41,618 nucleotides of DNA from a virus, in the IMG/VR virus record IMGVR_UViG_3300033388_004708, positions 1 through 41,618 of that record; one strand, written 5' to 3'. Position numbers and translations under genes: made by a program. Below the pieces are notes generated by a model that did not search any database, was not told the origin of the DNA, and worked only from the letters and a program-made list of their open reading frames with translations. Below, one piece after another: positions 9,001 through 17,017 of the stretch; within the stretch, counting starts at the first letter, position 1; every line of letters starts with the position of its first letter.

Positions 9001-9815
9001 TCATTATCATTGGCTTCTTGGATCTTTGGATCATTGGTAGGGTTAGATTGACCAAGTTTTATAAGGCCTCCAAGGATACCACCTACCAGGACAGCCCTGA
9101 GAGGTCGACTATAAGGAGCAAAGGCGGTATTTAATACCTCCATAAGACCATATCCAGCAGCCCCTTCTACGCCATGTAAAGCCGCTCCTGTACCTATCAC
9201 ACCAGCAGCCCTAGCAGCCGTAGCAACCAAAGGACTAAGAGGGGCAAACTTAGATGCCACACTAACAACCCCTGCACCTGAGGCCGTGGCAAGGACAGCT
9301 TCAGGGACCATATTACCAAGTTGAAATGAAATAATATTAGCAATACTGCTTGTGGTTGGGATTTGTTCTTCAAGACCGATCTCTGAAAGAATCTCATCAG
9401 CTAACTCAGGAGTCCAAACAGAAGCTTCATCATCTAAAGAGGTCCAATTATCTACAGTCTCAGCAGCAGAAAAGACAGCCTTCCCTACTGAGTAACCTGA
9501 ATTTTGCAACCCAAGAACCATATTTTTCAAAACCTCAAAACTATCAATCTCTTTAAGAGTAGTTTGTAATAAGGTATCAGGATCAATATCCTGCACCGGA
9601 GGACCCTCAGTAGTAGGAGGTTCAACTACCTTTTGTTCCCCAGGAGTTTCAGGAGCATTTAACTCAGCAAAGGCATCAAAAAGATTAACAGGAGAGGGTT
9701 CTTCTTCTCTCTCTAATTCTTGAACCTCTTCCTCAAAGAAAACAGCCTCTTCTTCTCCTGGAATATCTTCTTGTCCCTGGAATAAAAGTAATTCATTTAA
9801 TAGATCTTCAGCCAT
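5802..9815 (-). CDS. Large internal virion / DNA ejection protein
   Basis: A 1337-aa protein, the last and largest of the virion operon. It starts with an acidic region (about residues 1-80). A long hydrophobic, Gly/Ala-rich region follows (about 155-265) that could insert in membranes. The charged middle (about 330-600) is rich in Lys and Glu. A segment near 780-1000, containing SAPRDILFW and NFRRSGTTGG...NSFLPFLNPAVQ, resembles the LPD38-type domain of phage polyvalent and ejection proteins. In short-tailed phages proteins of this size and place are packaged in the head and enter the cell with DNA. No transglycosylase motif is obvious. The ejection role is inferred from size, order and composition. 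Confidence 0.75.
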   Translation of the reverse strand: MAEDLLNELLLFQGQEDIPGEEEAVFFEEEVQELEREEEPSPVNLFDAFAELNAPETPGEQKVVEPPTTEGPPVQDIDPDTLLQTTLKEIDSFEVLKNMVLGLQNSGYSVGKAVFSAAETVDNWTSLDDEASVWTPELADEILSEIGLEEQIPTTSSIANIISFQLGNMVPEAVLATASGAGVVSVASKFAPLSPLVATAARAAGVIGTGAALHGVEGAAGYGLMEVLNTAFAPYSRPLRAVLVGGILGGLIKLGQSNPTNDPKIQEANDNEMWASIILGSSFSSLRKPSARLGPAVDAKATKFAGKGISKEYSNVRELEKIIPRDVLGSPKKNPTVDLVKSWLGEKEFRNLDTLTNNQLKDVFVQHLTRNGIKEQNAKILAGPIFRKAQIAKQAFDITQRKLDQIYKAREADIKPKSHKLPDGNKAGITSEESIALKKGDKAIKAKAEQELSFYEKQKKTKTLQGVKELFWGARKQLVGEGKRLEVLVNEEVTNLRAGQYNTSDLADVKVRRAWKYIDPEKKLTGKKLNDIEKYMSAVLGQEHEIYKPGKIPADQVADQVKILSFYRREASKQPYLQEIINYSNKFFDIFEGKKIELLNAGIMSKQQYKILRGRRWAPLEVLAKFEKDLNMTGDKLYEKNILAGDPVNTIGHSINFLRANTNPELLLRNFYNRMEYIQAKHETGIALGSFATKNPNQAMVLRNKPIGKSGRKQIKAAKRAGKETVPYEAYKEYSFVQNGDRKKVWVSSEVAEALEATQYEAATLLKTFLPIVSATSAIRGTAITANPIFGLKSAPRDILFWTLNNTREKALFRPHRMLEVVRTLKDTATGGDKINAYADSRGSFYTYTRDAIKLEPLERAAGKTRLKSTIGKSYQRALDKLNTFNNYMEISLRVHNAATKAESVGKDLGFKSLKELKKAPVAWKKAWDIGVGETNRALNFRRSGTTGGIMNSFLPFLNPAVQAIDGLITAGVKNPKVMGGKVVQLVTAVTALNLMNYYTNPECYQAFSARQKLNNWLFCLPGGMRNEEGNKIYPHIKLKQENSPLTGSIVALANSATDVMLGIYDKDTDVDLGEQFKAVAEQVPLLGEGAPVVEALLAYVNEAEKPRRFKPDTPEFYKNLGNLTGLHPEALRKGLREIHASNPFSTLAGIYTEGLTKDAQEDSTKFLSEMPLAKQFIGFTYPNTYKDYKTINEGRAGIWKKIGSIKTEFEQDILDGDKDLKDILKEARKSTMPARQKNDMIKDLSTQYRAKQSRERLIKTPRVEMLVPSNKEWFLYGRAHYTTRAQWFFDNWVDLPKDDQRLMVRAARLYPGFFTHRGKEFTREFNRLRREYEESL

Positions 9816-9821
9816 AGTAAG

Positions 9822-11426
9822 TTATAATGAAAAAGGTTCCTTTTTTTGTTGAAAAAGAAGGGAGAGTAATCTTTGCGTAGGCGTTTTTTCAATCGGTTCT
9901 TGGAAAGCCGCTTGTTCAGTTTCAGGGGTAGTTGCTACCTTTTGTTCTTGTTCACCCGCTTGGAGAGCTTTTAAGTAAAATTGTCTAAATTCATCATCTC
10001 TTAAAAAGCGATCTACAAAACCCCTTTCTTTAAGCTGTTCATAAGTCTTAGTATTTTTAAACCTTCCTGATTTAGAACTTCCCCAAGAATTAACAGCATC
10101 CATGAAAGATTCTTCTCTAATCTGTACAAGACTTGGAAGATCTATTGTGGAGCCTCCGGATAAAACTAAATCAGCAGGAAGTTCATCTATAATAGCAGAA
10201 GACATATCAAATCCAAGACCTATTTGATCCTTGGCCTTTTGATATTGTTCCACAATAGAAGGCATAATACTTGCTACACTACCTTGTAAAACCCCTGGAT
10301 CAATACCAGGATTATTTTTAGTAATTTCAGCAAGACTCAATTGCCAATCAGTTAGGAACATTTGTTGATCATTTGTGTCTAGGTCTATCAGTTCTTCAAA
10401 GAAATTCTTTTTCGATAAACCTTTGATATACTTAGACATTTCCTTCTCAGTATCAGTAGGATCTTGGACATCTGCGAAGAAGGGTAAAGACCCTCTCTTA
10501 CTTTTACTAGTATTCTTTTTCATGGCAAGACCTAAAGCCCTCTGAGGATCAAGTCTGAAGGCTCTTTTTATGGCTCGTCCTTGTCGGGTATTTGTCCAGC
10601 CATTTACGGTCATAACCTCATTTAAAAGTTCAATAGGAATTTTCCCTGTAATCTCCTTAACTGTGTTAGCTAAAAAACCTCTTCCAGGGGAATAAGTTTC
10701 TAAGTAGACTGCATCACGGATCTTTTGTAAAGATTCTGCATCTTCTCCGGAATATCTCCTTTGAAGCATCTCAGTCATATTTATTGCTTGCTCTTGCTTA
10801 TTTAAAAGCTCAGTCATTTCTCTATTCTTACCAGTGACAGTTAAAAGACTAGGAGACACATCTGATTCCTCCCCATCCGCAACTAAAGAAGCTCTTTGGA
10901 AGTCTAATAATTTCTCATCGGCTACATTGGTTAGGAGTCCTCTTGCTACATTACCAAAATTTTTATCAGTCAAGGCGAGATTAAGGATATTCCGATAATC
11001 AAATTCATGTAATCCTTTAGGGTTTGTTTGAAGGATATCTAAATATTCTCTCTTTTGCTGAGCTTGTTGAAGTTCAATAGGATCAATTTGAGCTTCTTGA
11101 GGTTGGGTAGGCTGTACTTGTGTTTCAGGAGTATCAACAATAGGACCTGTAAACGATCCAGGAGCGAAACCTCCTCTTGCAGGTGTCCTAACCTCAAAAG
11201 TCCTCTTTCCCGTAGGAAGAGGCTTCTGACGCCCTTCTCGTTGAAGTTCTTCAAGCTCACGTTTTTTCTCTGCTATCTTATCTCTATGAGCCGCAGCCTC
11301 TTTTTCCCTCACCCTTTGATCCATCATACGATCCCTTTCAATTTTAGCTTCCCTAGCTTCACGCTCCTTTTTAGCAACAAGTTTAGCGTGTGCCCTTCCT
11401 CCAATTGTTGATCTTCTTGTAGCCAT
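9822..11426 (-). CDS. Internal virion protein (ejection-type)
   Basis: A 534-aa protein with a very basic, coiled-coil N-terminus (about residues 1-70, rich in Lys, Arg and Glu), a Pro/Gln-rich linker (about 85-125), a helical body and a Gln/Glu-rich tail. It lies between the 347-aa and 1337-aa proteins, with six bases to the next gene. Three consecutive large helical proteins at the end of a podovirus structural operon usually form the internal core or ejection apparatus. No enzyme motif seen. Confidence 0.65.
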   Translation of the reverse strand: MATRRSTIGGRAHAKLVAKKEREAREAKIERDRMMDQRVREKEAAAHRDKIAEKKRELEELQREGRQKPLPTGKRTFEVRTPARGGFAPGSFTGPIVDTPETQVQPTQPQEAQIDPIELQQAQQKREYLDILQTNPKGLHEFDYRNILNLALTDKNFGNVARGLLTNVADEKLLDFQRASLVADGEESDVSPSLLTVTGKNREMTELLNKQEQAINMTEMLQRRYSGEDAESLQKIRDAVYLETYSPGRGFLANTVKEITGKIPIELLNEVMTVNGWTNTRQGRAIKRAFRLDPQRALGLAMKKNTSKSKRGSLPFFADVQDPTDTEKEMSKYIKGLSKKNFFEELIDLDTNDQQMFLTDWQLSLAEITKNNPGIDPGVLQGSVASIMPSIVEQYQKAKDQIGLGFDMSSAIIDELPADLVLSGGSTIDLPSLVQIREESFMDAVNSWGSSKSGRFKNTKTYEQLKERGFVDRFLRDDEFRQFYLKALQAGEQEQKVATTPETEQAAFQEPIEKTPTQRLLSLLFQQKKEPFSL

Positions 11427-11435
11427 AATGCAATC

Positions 11436-12479
11436 CTATGTAGTAAAAGTTTTTCTACGTTCGCCTAACTCAATCTCAGGTAAAGCACCGAATTCTCGCA
11501 GGAGTTTTTCTAATTCCTCAAGATAAGCTCCTTGTCTTTGTTCTAAAGCTTGTGTTCGTCCAGCAGCAGTTTCCTTTGCAAGTCCTCTAACAGCTTCAAC
11601 ATCTTCAGCTCTTCTACGAGAACTAAAAGTTGTTCCTGTTCCGGCTCTTGAACGAGCGATTCCAGAAAGAGCTTCTTTTGTTGTACCAACAGTCTCACCT
11701 AATCCTGCCTGAATGGCTTCTAAAGTAGATGGATCTAAAGTACGAATATCTTGAAATTGATTTGATAATTCAGAAAGCCTTGATAAAAGTTCAGGTGGTA
11801 TGTCTCTCGTACCGGCAGCCTCAAAAGATTCAAGAAGCTCTCCTGTAGCTACATTCCTAACCTCTTCTTTTTCTGTTCTGCCAGTTTCTATTTGCTGAAA
11901 AGCGTCAATAAGTTGAGCAAGTGCTTGGTTTCTTTGTAAAGCTTCTTGAGTGAAGGCTGTTTGAGCCTGAGCTTTTTCCCCGGTCAATAATTCTTGTAAA
12001 AGCCTTTGTTGTGCTTCTTCTCCGCCCCCTCTCTCACCACTAGAAATAAGACTCTGAGCAGTTTCCCCAGAACCTTTGAGGAGTTCTTCAAATATACGTT
12101 GTTGTTCTGAAGTAGTCTCCCCAGGAACTAAGCCAGCCTCTAATTGAGCTAAACTTTCGGGATCAAATAAAGTAATTTCAGTTGTAGGGGTAGTTTCTGT
12201 GGTAATCTCTTTACCGACTTCAGGAAGATTTTTCAAAGGCTCATTCATAGAAGCTGTAATCTCTTGAGTAGCTTCTATAATACCTGGAAAGGAATCTTTG
12301 TAAGTATCTCGCAGATTAATGATCCTAGAAAATTGTCTATTCCACCTCGCAGTCCCCTCTTTACGTCCTGTACTAGCAAGGCCAGCAAAATCAATAAAAT
12401 CCTGCGCCATACCAAACATAATAGCTTTTACATCTTCTATACTTCTTATTCTATCTGTAGGTATATCACCAATCGCCAT
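11436..12479 (-). CDS. Internal virion protein (ejection-type)
   Basis: A 347-aa protein, almost entirely helical and very rich in Glu, Gln, Ala and Arg, with long coiled-coil segments. A conserved-looking patch SGIARSRAGTGTTFSS near residues 275-290 is followed by helices with many Arg-Glu pairs. It follows the nozzle protein by one base and precedes the 534-aa protein. This composition and position match small internal core proteins of short-tailed phages. Function inferred from context. Confidence 0.65.
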   Translation of the reverse strand: MAIGDIPTDRIRSIEDVKAIMFGMAQDFIDFAGLASTGRKEGTARWNRQFSRIINLRDTYKDSFPGIIEATQEITASMNEPLKNLPEVGKEITTETTPTTEITLFDPESLAQLEAGLVPGETTSEQQRIFEELLKGSGETAQSLISSGERGGGEEAQQRLLQELLTGEKAQAQTAFTQEALQRNQALAQLIDAFQQIETGRTEKEEVRNVATGELLESFEAAGTRDIPPELLSRLSELSNQFQDIRTLDPSTLEAIQAGLGETVGTTKEALSGIARSRAGTGTTFSSRRRAEDVEAVRGLAKETAAGRTQALEQRQGAYLEELEKLLREFGALPEIELGERRKTFTT

Positions 12480-12480
12480 A

Positions 12481-14247
12481 TTAATTCTCCTCTTCTTCTA
12501 TTATGTAATATATAGTAATTTTGCCTAATTGAAAACTAGGATCATTTCCTGAAAACTTAAACCTTATTTTATCTACGATAATTTGCTTATAAACATCTGT
12601 CATTGTGGCAAGTGTCCCTGTTACAGTTTCTTGATAAATTGCCCAAGTAGCCCCACTATCGGTTGAATAATGAATATCAATACCAGCAGAGGCTAGGAGG
12701 TTAACCCTAAGATGATCAACCCGAATTGTTCGAGCCTTTAAACTCTCAGCAGTAAAATCTTTAGTCTGTAAATCAAAATCAATAGCAACCGTATCAAACT
12801 CTGTATTAACAATATCATAAGCAAGTAATTGCTCATCATTATCAAACATTATACGGTTTCTTTCACGAGCTAAAAAGGCATCATCAATAGTATAAGGATA
12901 AGACTCAATAGTATCCTCAACCTCATCAATAGTTAATTCATGGGTGTCTCGATAGACGCCTACTGCATTTAATACCCCGCTATAACTAGCTACCGACCAA
13001 ACTTTTGTAATTACGTTATATTTATAAACAGAAGCAACTCCTTGAGTGGTGAAGCAAAACCAATATTCTTGGAGATCTGGTTGTTTAAAGGCGTAAGCTT
13101 CCCAGACGTTAGAGGTTCGAATATTTGAAAGAAGGCTGTGCATGAAGTCATGGATTTTCTCTGAGAGACTTTCGATTATGTAACCCCCTGTGTAAGAGAA
13201 AATATCCTCTTCTCCTATTACAATATGTTTTGTTTTATCTTTAAAAACTGCATTATAACTTAAGGCACTTTCTTTAGAGATAACATCTTTCCAAGATAAT
13301 AAAAGAGTCGGGGAACCTACATATTGGCCTCTAAGGATTGAAAACTCTCGATAGATGATAAGCATATCATTAAGTTCTTTTATCGCTAAGAGATGCTCAG
13401 GAACATCATAGAAGTCATTACTTCCAGCATCGGGATCAACTGTAGAGTCCCATACATCAGGATCAAGGGATTTACACCACCTTATCCGTTGATTATAAGC
13501 AGTTCCATCTTCAGTTGAATTTACAAGAAATAACCTATCTCGATAAATAAGCAAAGCCTTACAAATAAAAGTAGTTGTTGGTAAAGTAAGCATCTTCTCA
13601 CAAGTTACACCATCAAATTCCAAAGGTCGATCTACATTATTCGTAATATAAAGCTTTTCCTTATATTCCCAATAAGAAACATCAACAGCATTTGCGGTTG
13701 TATGGGTAAGTTCACGAGGGCGAAAAATAACATTTCCTATTGCTACATCGTCAGTTAGATTATCAGTCAACGTAATATCTGTATCATCAGTAACACCAGA
13801 AACAGTGTTAGATTGCCAAGTACCATTATCAAGTTCTATAACAACTTTATTACCTATTGCAATCTTTGCATCGCCATTACCAACAGTAGTTGTATCAGCA
13901 ACAGTTAGAACATTAGTACCACTTGCGGCACCGGCAGTTTCCGTTGTTTTATAACCATCAGAGATTTTATCCCATTCTTCAGTTGTTGAGTTATAAACAT
14001 AAATATAATCAGTAGTAAAGAGAAGAAGATACTCAGAAGCATCAGACTTAACCATATTATAAAGTAATTGCGCCCGACCGGAAAAACTTCCCCCAAATTC
14101 AGCTACTCCTCTCTCTCTTATAACCCTATTACCACTATAGTAAACACCTTCCGCAGACGTAGTTTCTTGTACATCAAGTAATAAAGGACTATCTTGAAGA
14201 TTTAAACCCCCTGCTAAATTCGGTATGTTTATTGATTTAAGAGGCAT
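12481..14247 (-). CDS. Tail nozzle-like beta-propeller protein
   Basis: A 588-aa beta-rich protein. The start LKSINIPNLAGGLNLQDSPLLL resembles podovirus nozzle/tail-tubular B and tail-stabilisation proteins (P22 gp10 or T7 gp12 type), which begin with an N-x-GG-L...D-P-L element. Repeated blade-like segments follow (YLLLFTTDYIYVYN, KLYITNNVDRPLEFDG, RDRLFLVNSTEDG, MLIIYREFSILRG), consistent with a beta-propeller. An inserted TTVGNGDAKIAIG/DDTDITLTDN module sits near residues 115-165. It probably extends the short tail and holds appendages. Confidence 0.75.
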   Translation of the reverse strand: MPLKSINIPNLAGGLNLQDSPLLLDVQETTSAEGVYYSGNRVIRERGVAEFGGSFSGRAQLLYNMVKSDASEYLLLFTTDYIYVYNSTTEEWDKISDGYKTTETAGAASGTNVLTVADTTTVGNGDAKIAIGNKVVIELDNGTWQSNTVSGVTDDTDITLTDNLTDDVAIGNVIFRPRELTHTTANAVDVSYWEYKEKLYITNNVDRPLEFDGVTCEKMLTLPTTTFICKALLIYRDRLFLVNSTEDGTAYNQRIRWCKSLDPDVWDSTVDPDAGSNDFYDVPEHLLAIKELNDMLIIYREFSILRGQYVGSPTLLLSWKDVISKESALSYNAVFKDKTKHIVIGEEDIFSYTGGYIIESLSEKIHDFMHSLLSNIRTSNVWEAYAFKQPDLQEYWFCFTTQGVASVYKYNVITKVWSVASYSGVLNAVGVYRDTHELTIDEVEDTIESYPYTIDDAFLARERNRIMFDNDEQLLAYDIVNTEFDTVAIDFDLQTKDFTAESLKARTIRVDHLRVNLLASAGIDIHYSTDSGATWAIYQETVTGTLATMTDVYKQIIVDKIRFKFSGNDPSFQLGKITIYYIIEEEEN

Positions 14248-14253
14248 TTTAAA

Positions 14254-14586
14254 TTACTTTTTTGGATTATTATCTTTAATTAGTTTTCTCGAAAGATAGA
14301 ATTCGCTTGTTTTATCCAAAACCCCAACATCTATAGCATGCCAAAGCATATCTAAGTATTCATGAGGTGGTGCATATTCAATAGATCGTTTTTGATCTAT
14401 TATAGCTTGATCAGTCCATAATTGTAACTCGGTTTTTGTTGGTTTAGGATATTTATTAGTATCCCAACTAAATTCCTCGGCACCAGTTTCCATATCCCTG
14501 TTTTTTACTTCATAATCTCCACCATTTCCATTATCATGTTGAAGATCAGGATATTTATACTCAATTGCTTTACGTCTATTAATCAT
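14254..14586 (-). CDS. Small virion-operon protein, possible tail-fibre chaperone (XkdW-like)
   Basis: A 110-aa hydrophilic protein located just after the carbohydrate-binding appendage gene. The segment WDTNKYPKPTKTELQLWTDQ resembles the P-T-x-x-E-L-x-x-W element of XkdW-type proteins found next to tail fibres. The match is short. A fibre assembly or chaperone role is an inference from that pattern and from position. Confidence 0.5.
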   Translation of the reverse strand: MINRRKAIEYKYPDLQHDNGNGGDYEVKNRDMETGAEEFSWDTNKYPKPTKTELQLWTDQAIIDQKRSIEYAPPHEYLDMLWHAIDVGVLDKTSEFYLSRKLIKDNNPKK

Positions 14587-14595
14587 AATAATCTT

Positions 14596-15312
14596 TTATA
14601 TATCAGCTAATTTTGTAAACCTTGCAAATGTTCTATTGTGTGCTGTATTCCCTTGAAAAACACCATCACCTTGGGTAGTAGTTTTTGAAAATCTTATTTT
14701 ATCATTACTGATATCAGTAACTTTAATTCCTGTACCGGTGTATAAATTCATGGTTCTATTAGCAGCCCCGGCATTAGTTCCTGGAAAAGCTATAGAAGTA
14801 TAGACCGAATTGTCGTTTGTAGCTAAAATATTAGCAGCAAGACTAGCTTCTGCGGCTGAGGCATTAATACCTCGCCCACCAAAATCAACCCAATAATAAC
14901 CTGTAGAAGCAAAAGAAAACGTTCCTGAAGACTCGGTTACTTGTGACGCAACACCTAAATAAAATTCAGTTTCAGTATCGTCTGCTATCTCCCAATTTAT
15001 TATAGGACTAACTGATCCAGTTGCAGTATCACTTGTAAGACGGTATACTATTGATTCTAAACCTTTAAACACACCTTTAGAATCAGCACTAAAATCGAGC
15101 CCTTTACCAGAATCCATGATAATATCTACTGAACCAAGAGCAGGCATGACTTCAATCCAATATGTAGTATCGGTAGGTAAATTTCCAGTAGAAGCTAATT
15201 TACAATAATAAAGACCGTTATTATAATTAACTACGTCAGCTATGATATAAGCCGTTCCACCTGCATAATCTCCTTTATGTATAGGAAGTAAATTCCCTAA
15301 GTCAAGTTCCAT
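14596..15312 (-). CDS. Appendage protein with CBM5/12-like N-terminus (receptor-binding candidate)
   Basis: A 238-aa protein. Residues 13-56 (KGDYAGGTAYIIADVVNYNN, then LYYCK...TGNLPTDTTYWIEV) match the pattern of carbohydrate-binding modules of the CBM5/12 type, with aromatic residues at the expected places. The remainder is a beta-rich domain with YYWVDFGGRG and SVYTSIAFPG, like the C1q/TNF-type jelly rolls at the tips of phage fibres. It probably recognises a surface sugar of the host. It overlaps the upstream stop by one base. Confidence 0.65.
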   Translation of the reverse strand: MELDLGNLLPIHKGDYAGGTAYIIADVVNYNNGLYYCKLASTGNLPTDTTYWIEVMPALGSVDIIMDSGKGLDFSADSKGVFKGLESIVYRLTSDTATGSVSPIINWEIADDTETEFYLGVASQVTESSGTFSFASTGYYWVDFGGRGINASAAEASLAANILATNDNSVYTSIAFPGTNAGAANRTMNLYTGTGIKVTDISNDKIRFSKTTTQGDGVFQGNTAHNRTFARFTKLADI

Positions 15313-15602
15313 TATAAAACCAATATTAAATGTCCATCTGTTATTTTAAATTCAACACCTTTAGTTGGTACAAACCAATCATCATAATCTGATACATCAA
15401 CTTCATCAACATCATCACCATTGAGGAAAGTTACCCTAAGCTTTGCATCTACATCTCGTTTAAAGCCAATAAAAGCAGGCGCATAAGTTTTTCTTGTCCC
15501 TTCTATGAAATTTTGAACATCTCTAAAAGCCTGTGATAATCTTTCATCTTCAAAGTTGTCATGTCCGTATGGTAATAATAATTGGTTAAGTTTTAAGGTC
15601 AT
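15312..15602 (-). CDS. Small virion-operon protein, unknown
   Basis: A 96-aa acidic protein with a helical first half (ERLSQAFRDVQNFIEGTRK) and a beta C-terminal half containing DDVDEVDVSDYDDW. It sits between the holin-like pair and the carbohydrate-binding appendage. It may be a short adaptor of the appendage, but no family is recognised. Confidence 0.6.
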   Translation of the reverse strand: MTLKLNQLLLPYGHDNFEDERLSQAFRDVQNFIEGTRKTYAPAFIGFKRDVDAKLRVTFLNGDDVDEVDVSDYDDWFVPTKGVEFKITDGHLILVL

Positions 15603-15604
15603 CG

Positions 15605-15865
15605 TTATCTCTTATCAGAAATACCTTGCCCAATTACATAAGCAGCAAGAGGAGCAAGAAGGGTTCCAACTACTTCAGGCTCTAAACCTAGACTAAAAGT
15701 ACTATTCACAACAGGAACAGTAAAGGCACAAATAGAAACCCAAAATTTCTTTGATCGATAGAATTTTTTACTCTCACTAATCTTTTTTGCTTTCAAAACA
15801 TCAATCTCATCTGAGATTTGTTTAACATCTTTTATATTCTGTAAAACATTTTTTGCTTCTTTCAT
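15605..15865 (-). CDS. Holin-like membrane protein, copy 2
   Basis: An 86-aa protein with a charged helical N-terminus and two hydrophobic segments (about residues 42-57 and 63-78) around a short LGLEPE turn, ending in GQGISDKR. The topology and the R-S-K-K-F-W start of the first span resemble phage holin-like proteins. A gap-free hand alignment of its last 54 residues with the upstream neighbour gives 22 identities, so the two are tandem paralogs. One may be a holin and the other an antiholin, or both may be virion membrane factors. Confidence 0.65.
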   Translation of the reverse strand: MKEAKNVLQNIKDVKQISDEIDVLKAKKISESKKFYRSKKFWVSICAFTVPVVNSTFSLGLEPEVVGTLLAPLAAYVIGQGISDKR

Positions 15866-15867
15866 TA

Positions 15868-16158
15868 TTATCTCCTATCTGCAATACCTTGGGCGATTAT
15901 ATAGGATACCAGTAGGGCCCCTATAAAACTAAGTTCTACGACACAAAGACCTAAATCGAATAAAGAATTTAAAAAAGGAACGGTAATTCCTACTAGGGTA
16001 AACCAGACTTTTCGTGACCAAAAGATACTTTTTCTCGTAACATTAAGAAGAAGATCTTTTTCGATTTCTGGAAGCAGGACCTTTGAGTTTTCTTGTTCGA
16101 GTTTTTTAATTTCTTCGGCTAACTTTTTTACCCTTTCTATTTTATTGAAATATAACAT
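15868..16158 (-). CDS. Holin-like membrane protein, copy 1
   Basis: A 96-aa protein with a longer coiled-coil N-terminus (about residues 7-35, Lys/Glu-rich), then two hydrophobic spans (about 52-67 and 73-88) separated by LFDLGLCV, and an AQGIADRR end. It is paralogous to the next gene, two bases downstream. The conserved residues S-x-K-x-W, TVP, NS, LGL and QGI-D define the shared fold. Lysis timing is plausible, although it lies far from the endolysin. Confidence 0.65.
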   Translation of the reverse strand: MLYFNKIERVKKLAEEIKKLEQENSKVLLPEIEKDLLLNVTRKSIFWSRKVWFTLVGITVPFLNSLFDLGLCVVELSFIGALLVSYIIAQGIADRR

Positions 16159-16160
16159 TT

Positions 16161-17015
16161 TTATGTATTTTTTGTATTAACAGGAATCCAACCGACAGCA
16201 AATGAACCGCCTGCTACACCCCCTGCGGCATCAGCTTTACATGATATCTTAACCTTACAGCCAGCAGGAAGATATAAAGGTCCTAGAGGTCGAGTCCCTA
16301 CGGTAGAGAGTTCCCCAACGGCAAAATCCTGAAAAAGGAAAATACTGTCACTTGTAAGTTCTCTACTACATCTATGAGCCGTTGCCCGAAGATAAAATTC
16401 AACACCTTTTTTAAGGGCTGAAAAGGACCAATCGAAGAGAACTCCTATACCGCCCGAAGGAACATGCCAATGAGCAGTCAAAGATTGATTACCACCGGCT
16501 GAAATATATTCATAGACTATCAATTCCGTATCTGTATCAACAAGAGAAATATTCCCAATAGCTACGCCATTTGTATTAGAGCCTTTTTGAGATACGTGTA
16601 TCCATTGGATTGAATCTATATCAGAAATACCTAAAGGAACAGCCGTAACACCATCCATATCAACAATTTTACACTTCTGAACTCCCTCAGTATCACAATA
16701 AACAACATCTATCTTTTGCGCTCCTGTACCTTCCAAAGTATCATCAGCACTATCTGAAACAAGACTAAGTAATGTGCTATCTACATCTACTATATTAACT
16801 ATACTAGGAATGCGGGAAAGATCTCCAAGTTGAGTTGTTTCAACATTTGCTAAATGAGAACCAGGAATATTTACAATATAAGACTTTTGCGTAGCTGAGA
16901 AGAAAGCTCCTCCTGCGATCATCTGACGAAGGATACCCATAACAAAGGCATTCTTTTGCCAATCAACAGAAAGGTATTCTTGCTCTACTAGAAAGTCTAT
17001 AATTGTATTAGGCAT
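16161..17015 (-). CDS. Virion surface/decoration-type protein B
   Basis: A 284-aa beta-rich protein with almost no charged helices after the first 35 residues. The motif DSADDTLEGTGAQKIDVVYCD followed by CKIVDMDGVTAVPLG matches the same motif in the upstream gene (17018-17803). This suggests a duplicated beta-sandwich module of the D-T-x-x-G-x-G-A type seen in phage virion proteins. It is probably a capsid or tail accessory. The exact role is unknown. Confidence 0.6.
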   Translation of the reverse strand: MPNTIIDFLVEQEYLSVDWQKNAFVMGILRQMIAGGAFFSATQKSYIVNIPGSHLANVETTQLGDLSRIPSIVNIVDVDSTLLSLVSDSADDTLEGTGAQKIDVVYCDTEGVQKCKIVDMDGVTAVPLGISDIDSIQWIHVSQKGSNTNGVAIGNISLVDTDTELIVYEYISAGGNQSLTAHWHVPSGGIGVLFDWSFSALKKGVEFYLRATAHRCSRELTSDSIFLFQDFAVGELSTVGTRPLGPLYLPAGCKVKISCKADAAGGVAGGSFAVGWIPVNTKNT

Positions 17016-17017
17016 AA

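Noticed and set aside
8360-9051. Overlapping frames on either strand inside the 1337-aa gene
   Set aside because: They are shadows: no ribosome sites, unusual composition, and the large frame is continuous and coherent.
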